A stretch of DNA of 11,423 bases, from the NCBI GenBank assembly GCA_964614265.1, contig CAZTKT010000026.1, forward strand, positions 1 through 11,423. Direction: 5' to 3'. Each line of letters opens with the position of its first letter. Positions within the stretch are counted from its first letter, which is position 1. Under the pieces are notes generated by a model. That model saw only the letters and a list, made by a program, of their open reading frames with translations, did not search any database and had not been told where the DNA came from. Below are positions 1 through 6,945 of the stretch, in pieces. Both the position numbers and the translations under genes were made by a program. This DNA comes from JACQKD01 sp964614265 (GTDB lineage: Bacteria > Patescibacteriota > Minisyncoccia > Phycocordibacterales > UBA918).

Positions 1-60
1 CCTTTTGCGTTGGAATCAAGAGTCAGTTTGTGCTCATGTTGCGGTGGATAAGACTCCACG

Positions 61-89
61 TTGCAGAGTGTTACAAAGTTTGCTAGTAT
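61..89 (+). promoter_or_regulatory. Sigma70-type promoter of secG
   Basis: TTGCAG (61-66), a 17-nt spacer and TAGTAT (84-89), with a TG at 81-82 that makes an extended -10. A start site about 7 nt after the -10 falls near 96, only about 3 nt before the secG ATG at 99, so the transcript would be almost leaderless. The GGGG at 93-96 is only 2 nt from the ATG, too close for a normal Shine-Dalgarno. Confidence 0.6.
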
Positions 90-98
90 ATTGGGGAC

Positions 99-341
99 AT
101 GAAAACCGTTGTCTCCGGCATCATCGCATTCTTGCCGTACATACAGATCATCCTCTCCGTTTTGCTCGTCACCACAGTACTGTTACAACAGCGTGGTTCG
201 AGTCTCGGTGGCGCATTCGGAGGTGATAATTTTAGTGCGACTTTCCACAAGCGTCGGGGTGCTGAGCTATTTCTGTTTCGTGCCAGTATTGTACTCGGTA
301 TTCTGTTTGTCATTTCCGCGTTTGTTGCGCTCGTAGCATAG
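99..341 (+). CDS. secG: Preprotein translocase subunit SecG
   Basis: SecG is the small accessory subunit of the SecYEG channel in the cytoplasmic membrane and assists SecA-driven export. The 80-residue product has the family layout: a membrane helix at about residues 8-29, a cytoplasmic loop with the conserved QQRGSSLGGAFGG stretch (about 30-42), and a second helix at about 57-79. Length is normal for SecG. The ATG at 99 is preceded by a good promoter but no usable Shine-Dalgarno, so translation is probably near-leaderless. About 100 nt with no clear terminator separate it from the next gene. The identification rests on the loop motif plus the two-helix topology and is firm. Confidence 0.93.
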   Translation: MKTVVSGIIAFLPYIQIILSVLLVTTVLLQQRGSSLGGAFGGDNFSATFHKRRGAELFLFRASIVLGILFVISAFVALVA

Positions 342-426
342 CTTCCTCTATCACCCGTCTGTCCTGCGACTGCACGCACGAGCTACTACTCTAGTTCTCT
401 CTTTATTCGTAATAGAGTTTCCTCGT

Positions 427-432
427 TATACA
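427..432 (+). promoter_or_regulatory. Candidate -10 box for the peptide-binding protein gene
   Basis: TATACA at 427-432 lies 11 nt upstream of the ATG at 444, predicting a leader of about 5 nt. No convincing -35 is seen 16-19 nt upstream (the 17-nt position reads TATTCG), so this call rests on the hexamer and on the absence of any Shine-Dalgarno before the ATG. Confidence 0.35.
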
Positions 433-443
433 CATACGTCGTT

Positions 444-2192
444 ATGTTCTCTCGTACATCTACACCAAAACATACAACGCTCGATCGCTTATTCGCGATG
501 ATTGAGTCCCTCCGTAGTGGCGACCGCTTTCTTCTTAAAGGAATGGCTGTGGTGTTTATGGCCTCGCTCCTGTGGTTTGTGGTATCCGTCAATGCGGCAA
601 CACTCGTACAGATTCCCAATCGTGGTGGCACCTTACGTGAAGGAATCATCGGCACTCCACGATTTGTAAATCCTATCCTTGCCGCTACTACTGCCGACCA
701 GGACCTCACCACACTCATCTATGCGGGACTCATGAAATTAGGTCATGATGGTATCCTCGTGCCTCATATCGCTGAGTCTATTACCGTCTCAGAGGATGGT
801 AGAACCTACGACGTACATTTGCGCGCAGAAGTAACCTTCCACGACCACACACCACTCACGACAGACGATGTTATCTTCACAATCTCACGCATCAAAGATA
901 TCACGACAAAAAGTCCTCTGCGTGCAAGCTTCGATGGGGTCACGATGGAACGTATCAACGAACGGGAAATGCGCTTTATTTTGACTGAACCGTACGAACC
1001 ATTTATGGAAAATCTCACGGTAGGCATCCTACCAAAACATATCTGGGAGCAGGTGAATACTGACGCACTGCCCTTCAGCCAGCATAATGTAGAGCCCATC
1101 GGTGCTGGCCCATATATGATTTCAAAAATCACGCGTAACAGTTCTGGAATACCGGAGTCCTATGAGTTAGTGCCATACGCCAATTATTTTGATACGTCAC
1201 CAAAAATTACAAGTATTTCAGTCTCGTTCTACTCCACTGAAGAGATGCTCGTAGATGCGCTCCAGAAAAAACAAATTGATAGTGCTGGAGGCCTATCTCC
1301 ACATTCAATTACTACCCTCACACAAGCATCGGTACCATTTACCCTGATGACAACACCGCTTCCACGCACATTTGCACTCTTTTTCAACCAGAATCAAATG
1401 CCCCTCTTTCGTGATAACGCAGTTCGTGCCGCGCTTGCAGTGACCGTAGATCGAGAACAACTCGTGAAAGAGGTACTCGATGGATATGGTGTTGCAATTG
1501 ATTCACCCATTCCACCTGGGTTTGGTATAGATGTCACACAGAAGGAACACCTCGATGGTATTTCCGCGCTCGATCATGCGCGAGAAGTGTTGCGTGATGG
1601 CGGATGGAAGATAAACGACGCAACAAAGAAATGGGAAAAGAAGGACGGGGATAAAACACTGACACTTGAGTTTAGTATCTCCACCGCAAACACGGATGTC
1701 TTCGGAACAACCGCCAAACTCCTCAAGACACGGTGGGAAGAACTCGGGATACCCGTCACTATAAAACAGTTTGAACAATCAGATCTCGTGCAGACCGTCA
1801 TCCGTCCACGACAGTATGATGCACTCCTGTTTGGTACCGTGGTTGGACGTGACCTTGACTTCTTTTCTTTTTGGCATTCATCACAACGAAATGATCCTGG
1901 ACTCAACGTCGCTCTCTATGCTAACGTCACCACTGATACACTCCTTGCGAATATGCGGTCTCACACCACACCAAACGATCGTGCGAATATCTATCAAAAA
2001 TTCAGTGATGTAATCGCGGAGGAAACGCCCGCAATTTTCCTCTACGTGCCTACGTACACCTATGTCGTCTCACCACTAATTCATAATATTTCTCTCGCTG
2101 GCGTCGCACACGGCACTGAGCGCTTCAGCACAGTCAACGAGTGGTACATGGAAACGGACGCAGTATGGCCATTATTTATTCCACATCAATAA
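444..2192 (+). CDS. Membrane-anchored peptide ABC transporter substrate-binding protein (SBP_bac_5 family)
   Basis: The 582-residue product belongs to the DppA/OppA-like extracytoplasmic solute-binding family, which captures oligopeptides for an ABC importer. The diagnostic stretch runs from about residue 109 to 145 (AES-x-TVSEDGRTYDVHLR, then TFHDHTPLTTDDVIF), the family's SDDG...F-LR...FHDGTPLTADDV region. The N-terminus has about 28 cytoplasmic residues and one hydrophobic segment (about 29-49) ending in VNA-A. There is no lipobox cysteine, so it is either held by an uncleaved signal anchor or cleaved after VNA. No permease or ATPase gene lies in this window. The ATG at 444 lacks a Shine-Dalgarno; M19 is an alternative start but would remove most of the cytoplasmic tail. 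Its stop is 9 bp before the RNase J ATG, so the two are probably co-transcribed. Substrate is unknown. Confidence 0.9.
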   Translation: MFSRTSTPKHTTLDRLFAMIESLRSGDRFLLKGMAVVFMASLLWFVVSVNAATLVQIPNRGGTLREGIIGTPRFVNPILAATTADQDLTTLIYAGLMKLGHDGILVPHIAESITVSEDGRTYDVHLRAEVTFHDHTPLTTDDVIFTISRIKDITTKSPLRASFDGVTMERINEREMRFILTEPYEPFMENLTVGILPKHIWEQVNTDALPFSQHNVEPIGAGPYMISKITRNSSGIPESYELVPYANYFDTSPKITSISVSFYSTEEMLVDALQKKQIDSAGGLSPHSITTLTQASVPFTLMTTPLPRTFALFFNQNQMPLFRDNAVRAALAVTVDREQLVKEVLDGYGVAIDSPIPPGFGIDVTQKEHLDGISALDHAREVLRDGGWKINDATKKWEKKDGDKTLTLEFSISTANTDVFGTTAKLLKTRWEELGIPVTIKQFEQSDLVQTVIRPRQYDALLFGTVVGRDLDFFSFWHSSQRNDPGLNVALYANVTTDTLLANMRSHTTPNDRANIYQKFSDVIAEETPAIFLYVPTYTYVVSPLIHNISLAGVAHGTERFSTVNEWYMETDAVWPLFIPHQ

Positions 2193-2201
2193 CATACCGA
2201 T

Positions 2202-4130
2202 ATGACACCAACACCAAACGAAAACCGCCCTGTTCGATCGCCATCTCGTCGCTACCTGGGAAATGCAACCACTGAGAGACACCCCGGTGGGAGTACACAT
2301 CCAAGAAGTAGTACTGGAACCGGAAGATCAAAGAGTCCTTCGACGCGCACGCACCACTCACAGGCACGCCGACCGCGATCGATGATGAACCCTCCGCTCC
2401 AACACCGCAATACAACTGCGGCACCTGATGCATACGTGCTCCCGCCACTGTTGGATCCAGATACGGTGCGTGTCATTCCTGTCGGCGGTGTAGAAGAAGT
2501 AGGAAAAAATATGTTGCTGGTTGAAACCAGTGAGGACATCATCATCTTTGATGCTGGATTTCAGTTTGTCTCAGAAGAAAACGATGCTCCCGGGATCAAC
2601 TACATCCTCCCAAACACCCAATACCTCGAACAAAATAAAGAAAAGATCAGGGGACTCGTTATCACACACGGTCACCTCGACCACATCGGTGGTATCCCCT
2701 TTCTGATGGAGCGCTTGGGTAATCCGCCGATCTTCACTCGTTACCTCACCTCGATTATGATCCTCAAGCGTCAAGAAGAATTCCCCCACCTCCCCAAGGT
2801 AGACATGCATATTGTCGAACCATGGCAACGAATTAAACTCGGCAACACATACATCCGACCATTCCCTGTCACGCACTCAATTCCCGACTCGATGGGTATT
2901 TCGGTCGAGACAAAATACGGAAACATCGTCATCTCTGGAGACCTAAAGCTTGACCACAATGATGGCGAACCAACTGATGCAGAAAAAGAGGTGTGGGGTA
3001 CCGTGGGAAAAGACAACAACATCCTCTTTATCGCTGACTCAACAAATGCAGAAAAAACAGGATTCTCCATTCCTGAGATCCGCGTCCACACAAACATTGA
3101 AGAAATCATCCGCAGTGTTACTGGACGATTGATCATTGGGACGTTCGCCTCCCAGTTCGCGCGTATGATTCACATCATCTCGATCTGTGAGAAACTTGGA
3201 AAGAAGGTGATCACTGAGGGACGAAGTATCAAGACCAATATCGAGATCGCGCAAAAGGCGGGGCTCCTCACCGTACAAAAAGACACCATTATCCCCGTCC
3301 AAGAAATAGACAACTACCCTGCCGACCGCATTGTGGTCATCTCCACTGGTGCACAGGGAGAAGAGTTCGCCGCACTCATGCGTATTGCGACCAAACAGCA
3401 CAAATATATCGTGCTCACTGAGCGCGACACTATCATGCTCTCCTCATCAGTGATTCCAGGAAACGAACTGTCGGTACAAAAACTCAAAGATAATCTCTAC
3501 CGTCGTGGGGCACAGATCATTCACTACCGTTCAAGCGATGTCCACTCGACCGGTCACGGTAACTCCGGCGAGCTCGTCTGGATGAATCATCAAGTACATC
3601 CGCGGTTCTTCATGCCAGCGTACGGCTACCATTCTATGATCCGCTGTCATGCCTACGCAGTCGCTGAAGCAGGCTTTGAAAAACAAAATATCATTCTCGC
3701 AGATAATGGTTCGATCGTTGATATTAAAAACGGCACCGAGCTCTTCGTCCACAAAGAGAAGGCCCCAACTGAGATCATGATGGTCGACGGCTTCACCGTT
3801 GGTATGCGACAGGAGGTTGTCATTCGCGATCGACAATCCCTCGCACAAGATGGCATGTTTGTGATCATCGCAACCATCAATATAAAGACGGGTGTCTTAC
3901 ACAAGTCACCGGACATTATCTCACGCGGATTCGTCTACCTCCGAGAATCGCAGGCACTGCTCGCCGAAGCACGAACACTCATTAAGCGCACCGTTGAAAA
4001 AAGTACACAGCATATGCATCCGCTTGATCTCGATTATGTCAAAGACCAACTCACCGATATCATCACCGGCTTCCTGCTCCAAAAAACAAACAAGACCCCA
4101 ATGGTCATTCCCGTTTTGATTGGGATTTAG
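2202..4130 (+). CDS. rnj: Ribonuclease J with N-terminal basic extension and altered motif C
   Basis: RNase J is a metallo-beta-lactamase/beta-CASP ribonuclease with endo- and 5'-3' exonuclease activity in bacterial mRNA decay and rRNA maturation. Visible: GGVEEVGKNM (95-104), the metal motif H156-G-H158-L-D160-H161, ligands H225 (PVTHS) and D247 (GDLKLD), the ADSTNAE and STGAQGE stretches, and H448-S-T-G-H452-G. The enzyme normally continues to PVHGE, whose His is the last metal ligand; here the gap-free equivalent is PAYGY with Tyr474. Residues 1-85 are a Ser/Arg/Pro/Thr-rich, probably disordered extension, so the protein is 642 residues against about 555 for Bacillus RNase J1. The ATG at 2202 has no Shine-Dalgarno; M61 and M62 are alternatives that would remove most of the extension. 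It is probably transcribed with the gene upstream. Confidence 0.95.
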   Translation: MTPTPNENRPVRSPSRRYLGNATTERHPGGSTHPRSSTGTGRSKSPSTRTHHSQARRPRSMMNPPLQHRNTTAAPDAYVLPPLLDPDTVRVIPVGGVEEVGKNMLLVETSEDIIIFDAGFQFVSEENDAPGINYILPNTQYLEQNKEKIRGLVITHGHLDHIGGIPFLMERLGNPPIFTRYLTSIMILKRQEEFPHLPKVDMHIVEPWQRIKLGNTYIRPFPVTHSIPDSMGISVETKYGNIVISGDLKLDHNDGEPTDAEKEVWGTVGKDNNILFIADSTNAEKTGFSIPEIRVHTNIEEIIRSVTGRLIIGTFASQFARMIHIISICEKLGKKVITEGRSIKTNIEIAQKAGLLTVQKDTIIPVQEIDNYPADRIVVISTGAQGEEFAALMRIATKQHKYIVLTERDTIMLSSSVIPGNELSVQKLKDNLYRRGAQIIHYRSSDVHSTGHGNSGELVWMNHQVHPRFFMPAYGYHSMIRCHAYAVAEAGFEKQNIILADNGSIVDIKNGTELFVHKEKAPTEIMMVDGFTVGMRQEVVIRDRQSLAQDGMFVIIATINIKTGVLHKSPDIISRGFVYLRESQALLAEARTLIKRTVEKSTQHMHPLDLDYVKDQLTDIITGFLLQKTNKTPMVIPVLIGI

Positions 4131-4192
4131 AACAGGTGCCACAACCACCCACTGTTGAATCCCAGTATGTTTCCTCGTATCTCTCTATTTTT

Positions 4193-4221
4193 TTGACAGG
4201 GGGATACACTGACGGTATCAT
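4193..4221 (+). promoter_or_regulatory. Near-consensus sigma70 promoter upstream of the MFS gene
   Basis: A perfect TTGACA (4193-4198), a 17-nt spacer and TATCAT (4216-4221). Predicted start is near 4228, giving a leader of about 185 nt that runs through the regulator stump and into the transporter at 4412. It lies just after the end of RNase J and overlaps the first codons of the stump's open frame. Confidence 0.6.
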
Positions 4222-4410
4222 GGGCGTACTCCTGAACATTCGACTCCGTCAGCAATAGATATCTTCGGCGATCATGTCGCAATCGTTTCGCATGTCGGTC
4301 TCGGACGCATCCCAGACGATACCTCGTTTACCATGATTATCAACAAAGATATCGCTGACGCCTTCCGCACATGGTTTGATCTCATGTGGACTGTTTCTAA
4401 AAAAACGTAG
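4213..4410 (+). pseudogene. C-terminal remnant of a TrmB-family transcriptional regulator
   Basis: A frame open from 4213 (after TGA at 4210-4212) to TAG at 4408-4410 encodes about 65 residues. It contains IDIFGDHVAIVS and then MIINKDIADAFRTWFDLMW, which match the extreme C-terminus of TrmB-type sugar-responsive regulators (pattern I-x-I-Y-G-x-K-V-A-x-x-S, then G-V-I-I-x-x-K-x-I-A-D-T-x-x-x-x-F-E-L-x-W). The whole N-terminal winged-helix and linker, normally some 180 residues, is absent: only 82 bp separate the open frame from RNase J, and they show no related sequence in other frames. No ATG or GTG start lies before the conserved core; the only in-frame ATGs (4333 and later) fall inside it. 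The stop is one base before the MFS start, so the stump probably marks a former regulator-transporter operon. The family call comes from remembered motifs and was not searched. Confidence 0.65.
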
Positions 4411-4411
4411 T

Positions 4412-5614
4412 ATGTCCTTACCGAGAACAGCAACACACCACAGACTGGTACGACATCCATCTGTGTTTCGTGCGCTGTATGTCTCGGTACTCTTGTTCTC
4501 GTTCCACTGGTCTCTCGTCGCCTACGTCAACTCGACCTATCTCAGTCAATTCGTCTCGACACAAGTCATTGGAGTGCTCTATACACTCGGTGCCATCATC
4601 ACCATTATCGCATTTTTTCTGACCGCTCGAGTCCTCCGTACACGAGGAAACTACCGACTCGCGTTTGAGCTTGCAGTTACGGAAGGGGTGCTCTTACTCG
4701 GGCTCGCGATCGCGCCATCGGTATATATTGCGGTTCCTCTCTTTGTCCTCCATCACGCACTCATTCCGCTCATCCTCTTTACTATCGACATATTCACTGA
4801 AGGGCACATTGGAGCGAAGGAAGGAATGACTGGTCGCAAACGTGGCATGGAACTCGCGTTTGTGAGTCTCGGCTATGCACTCGCCATCCTTACTGCCGGA
4901 CTGCTTCTTGGCAGTGGCACCCCTCGTTTCTCACTCGTCTATGTGGTCAGTGCACTGTGTATCTTTACCTTTGCGTACCACATTCGTAAACAGTTTAACG
5001 GATTTCCTGATCAAAAATACCAACAGATCAATGTCTTTGGGGTACTCCACACATTCCTCTTCAAACATGATTTTCGGTTTGTCTTTCTGTGTCACTTTCT
5101 CTTGCAATTCTTTTTTTGTTGGATGGTCATCTATGTCCCGCTCTATCTCGCAACCATTCTCGGATTTAGCTGGGACAAAATTGGTCTCATTCTCTTTGTG
5201 GGACTCTTGGCGTATGTCTTTCTTGAATACCCAATCGGAGTCATTGCTGATCGGTATATTGGAGAAAAAGAGATGATGGCAGCAGGATTTATGATTCTCG
5301 CGATCACCACGATCTACCTCGCATTCCTTAAAACGCCTCTGCTCGCTCCGTGGCTGGTCACTATGTTTATGACTCGTGTTGGTGCAAGTCTTGTTGAGGT
5401 AACGACCGAGAGTTACTTTTTTAAACACATACAAGAGCGTGATGCAAACATCATCAGCTTCTTTCGGGCGAGCAATCCCCTCGCCTATGTGTCTGGCGCT
5501 CTTGTGGGGAGTCTCTCACTCATCGTCATACCATTTAATTATCTCTTTGTCTTACTTGGGATTTTGATGATTCCCGGAATTGTCTTTGCACTTTTGTTAA
5601 AGGATACACGGTAA
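4412..5614 (+). CDS. Major facilitator superfamily transporter
   Basis: A 400-residue integral membrane protein with about 12 predicted helices (roughly 18-39, 51-74, 83-104, 106-127, 148-168, 172-190, 222-244, 256-274, 288-306, 311-330, 346-371, 373-396). The loop YPIGVIADRYIGEKE (273-287) fits MFS motif A (G-x-x-x-D-R-x-G-x-x) in the second half, and the hydrophilic stretch at about 191-219 fits the central cytoplasmic loop. The open frame extends 12 codons upstream to 4376, but the ATG at 4412 follows the regulator remnant's TAG by one base and gives a typical hydrophilic N-terminus, so I use it; there is no Shine-Dalgarno. The promoter at 4193-4221 probably drives it. Substrate cannot be inferred. 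It ends convergent to mutY with a 36-bp gap. Confidence 0.88.
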   Translation: MSLPRTATHHRLVRHPSVFRALYVSVLLFSFHWSLVAYVNSTYLSQFVSTQVIGVLYTLGAIITIIAFFLTARVLRTRGNYRLAFELAVTEGVLLLGLAIAPSVYIAVPLFVLHHALIPLILFTIDIFTEGHIGAKEGMTGRKRGMELAFVSLGYALAILTAGLLLGSGTPRFSLVYVVSALCIFTFAYHIRKQFNGFPDQKYQQINVFGVLHTFLFKHDFRFVFLCHFLLQFFFCWMVIYVPLYLATILGFSWDKIGLILFVGLLAYVFLEYPIGVIADRYIGEKEMMAAGFMILAITTIYLAFLKTPLLAPWLVTMFMTRVGASLVEVTTESYFFKHIQERDANIISFFRASNPLAYVSGALVGSLSLIVIPFNYLFVLLGILMIPGIVFALLLKDTR

Positions 5615-5626
5615 CAGAGTGTCCTA

Positions 5627-5648
5627 TCTCTTTGACAGAGACAATTTT
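5627..5648 (+). terminator. Weak hairpin plus short T-run between convergent genes
   Basis: TCTCT (5627-5631), loop TTGAC and AGAGA (5637-5641), followed by CAATTTT. The 5-bp AT-rich stem is weak, but it sits between the convergent MFS and mutY genes, where termination is expected. On the minus strand no T-run follows the hairpin. Confidence 0.25.
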
Positions 5649-5650
5649 GG

Positions 5651-6454
5651 CTAGCATAGGTACCACCGGCCAGCCTTCTGTATAAGGCCCTCTGTGGCAA
5701 GCGTATCGGCAATAGTCTGCACAACAGCTACCGGTTTTTTTAATTGTTTGGCAAGCGCGAGAGCCGTGATCTTCTTTTCTGCTAATACGGTTTTGATAAT
5801 CAATCCTCTGATCTGACGATTAGATCCTTGGAAGCGTGATTGCACCGTATGATGCGCACTGCGCCGACTCGCATTGCCATATTCTTTCTTCAGCCATGCA
5901 CCATAATCCATCAGAGCCCAGTACCACTCTCGGGGATGTGTAAGGTCGAGTGTACTGCTAATGTACGGCACCAGTGTACGGTCGAGCACGTTTCCATTGT
6001 GTGGAAAAAAATGATGAAGGAAGGCGGTACGAATATTGGTCTCAACAAATACATTCGGCTGATCATGGGCAAACGTCACAATTGCTCGCGCGGTATAGTG
6101 TCCGATACCCGGTAATCGTTCAATGTCCTCCACGGTCTTCGGCAGTTTCCCGTCATGGTCACGTACGAGTATCTGCGCACTCTCATGGAGGAATTTAGCG
6201 CGACGATTGTACCCAAGCCCCTGCCAAAGACGTAGCACATCAGAGAGCGGTGCGTTCGCAAGCGAACGCACCGTCGGAAATGCTTTGAGAAACAGACGGT
6301 ATTTCGGCACCACCCGATCAACCTGTGTCTGTTGAAGCATCATCTCTGACACAAGAATACGATACGGGTTCTTCGTGTGTCGCCATGGCAGATTTCTACT
6401 ATGGCGACCATAATGCGCATGCACCACCTTCTGGAACGCTCGTGCATCCTGCAT
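5651..6454 (-). CDS. mutY: A/G-specific adenine glycosylase (MutY-like), lacking Fe-S cluster and C-terminal NUDIX-like domain
   Basis: MutY removes adenine mispaired with 8-oxoguanine. With the start used here the product is 267 residues, and its key positions share the E. coli numbering: E37 in LVSEMMLQQTQV (catalytic Glu), the helix-hairpin-helix LPGIGHYTA (114-122) with Y120 where Nth has its Lys, and E138 in VETNIR where MutY has the catalytic Asp. The region that should hold four cluster cysteines (about 185-215) reads GAWLKKEYGNASRRSAHHT..SRFQGSNRQIRG and has none; the only Cys is the last residue. Instead of the 8-oxoG-sensing C-terminal domain there is a short winged-helix-like tail (217-267). 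An in-frame ATG at 6460 overlaps the NUDIX stop (ATGA), but GGAGG at 6465-6461 abuts it and sits 6 nt from the ATG at 6454, which I prefer. Single-protein glycosylase of unproven specificity. Confidence 0.9.
   Translation of the reverse strand: MQDARAFQKVVHAHYGRHSRNLPWRHTKNPYRILVSEMMLQQTQVDRVVPKYRLFLKAFPTVRSLANAPLSDVLRLWQGLGYNRRAKFLHESAQILVRDHDGKLPKTVEDIERLPGIGHYTARAIVTFAHDQPNVFVETNIRTAFLHHFFPHNGNVLDRTLVPYISSTLDLTHPREWYWALMDYGAWLKKEYGNASRRSAHHTVQSRFQGSNRQIRGLIIKTVLAEKKITALALAKQLKKPVAVVQTIADTLATEGLIQKAGRWYLC
6248..6273. repeat. 26-bp near-perfect palindrome inside mutY
   Basis: Left arm CGGTGCGTTCGC (6248-6259), two bases AA (6260-6261), then the exact reverse complement of the left arm (6262-6273). 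All 12 arm positions pair. On the mutY strand it encodes TVRSLANAP, between the N-terminal helices. In RNA it would form a very stable 11-12 bp hairpin within the coding sequence. Confidence 0.85.
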
Positions 6455-6456
6455 GT

Positions 6457-6945
6457 TCATCCTCCGATTGTACCGCCTTCTATCTGCCTCGGCACATCGT
6501 GGAATCCATGCGCCACATCATGAAAAAACTGCATCGCCACTTCCGTTGGAAACAACGGGATATTTTTCTTAAGATCAGCGATAGTAACAAAGCGCGGCTC
6601 AAAGAAATTGATCTGCGGATCATTTATTTTTTGCTCAATACTATCTATCGCAAGCACTGACTCTCCATCTATATAGGTGCAAAGATAGAAGTATTCACGT
6701 GCATTTCTGGACGTATCTCCTGACCAATGCAACTCGTAGCAGAGTGTTTCAACCACCACCCTCACAGACGTCTCCTCTGCTATTTCACGTACGACTGCCT
6801 CTTCACAAGACTCCCATTCCTCCACCATTCCTCCGGGAAACGTATAGTACTCTCGACCATCTCTGCGTCTGAACATCACCAGTAATGCACCGTCACGAAT
6901 GACAATTCCGGCGGCACGAATACGATGTACTTTTTTATGATTCAT
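6457..6945 (-). CDS. NUDIX hydrolase
   Basis: NUDIX enzymes hydrolyse nucleoside diphosphates linked to another group, including oxidised dNTPs (MutT) and many metabolites. From the start used here the protein is 162 residues. The NUDIX box is clear: G39-x5-E45-x7-R53-E54-I55-x-E57-E58-x-S60-V61, with Ser where the consensus has Gly near the end. It follows FRRRDGREYYTFPGG, typical of the family. The frame extends 7 codons upstream to 6966, but GGAAGG at 6960-6955 gives good spacing only to the ATG at 6945. The TGA stop overlaps mutY's first ATG, so the two genes are translationally coupled. The pairing suggests sanitising or repairing oxidised purines, but the box does not reveal the substrate. 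Confidence 0.92.
   Translation of the reverse strand: MNHKKVHRIRAAGIVIRDGALLVMFRRRDGREYYTFPGGMVEEWESCEEAVVREIAEETSVRVVVETLCYELHWSGDTSRNAREYFYLCTYIDGESVLAIDSIEQKINDPQINFFEPRFVTIADLKKNIPLFPTEVAMQFFHDVAHGFHDVPRQIEGGTIGG
6461..6465 (-). promoter_or_regulatory. Shine-Dalgarno that decides the mutY start
   Basis: GGAGG on the minus strand, within the last codons of the NUDIX gene. It directly abuts the first ATG (6460) and is 6 nt from the second (6454), the normal spacing, so the second ATG is the likelier start. Confidence 0.7.

Noticed and set aside
191..212. tRNA T-arm-like string GGTTCGAGTC
   Set aside because: It is inside the secG coding sequence, the flanking bases do not form a T-stem, and no acceptor, D or anticodon arm surrounds it.
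388..420. Imperfect hairpin and ACTCTA/TAGAGT inverted repeat between secG and the next gene
   Set aside because: The stem is short, AT-rich and bulged and is followed by only three T's, so I cannot support a terminator or operator.
4131..4156. Hairpin AACAG-G-TG / CACTGTT directly after the RNase J stop
   Set aside because: Bulged 7-bp stem with an 11-nt loop and no T-run nearby, so not a convincing terminator.
4131..4257. Short plus-strand frame QVPQPPTVES...LNIRLRQQ after RNase J
   Set aside because: RNase J already ends with a normal C-terminus, the frame has no plausible upstream start or recognisable homology, and the neighbouring frame carries the regulator remnant.
4931..5434. Long antisense frame (167 codons) opposite the MFS gene
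   Set aside because: It lies fully opposite a clear membrane protein; its charged, Lys/Glu/Asp-rich composition is the expected shadow of hydrophobic codons.
6325..6660. Plus-strand frame of 111 codons across the NUDIX/mutY junction
   Set aside because: It is antisense to two well-supported, coupled genes and shows no domain or start signal.
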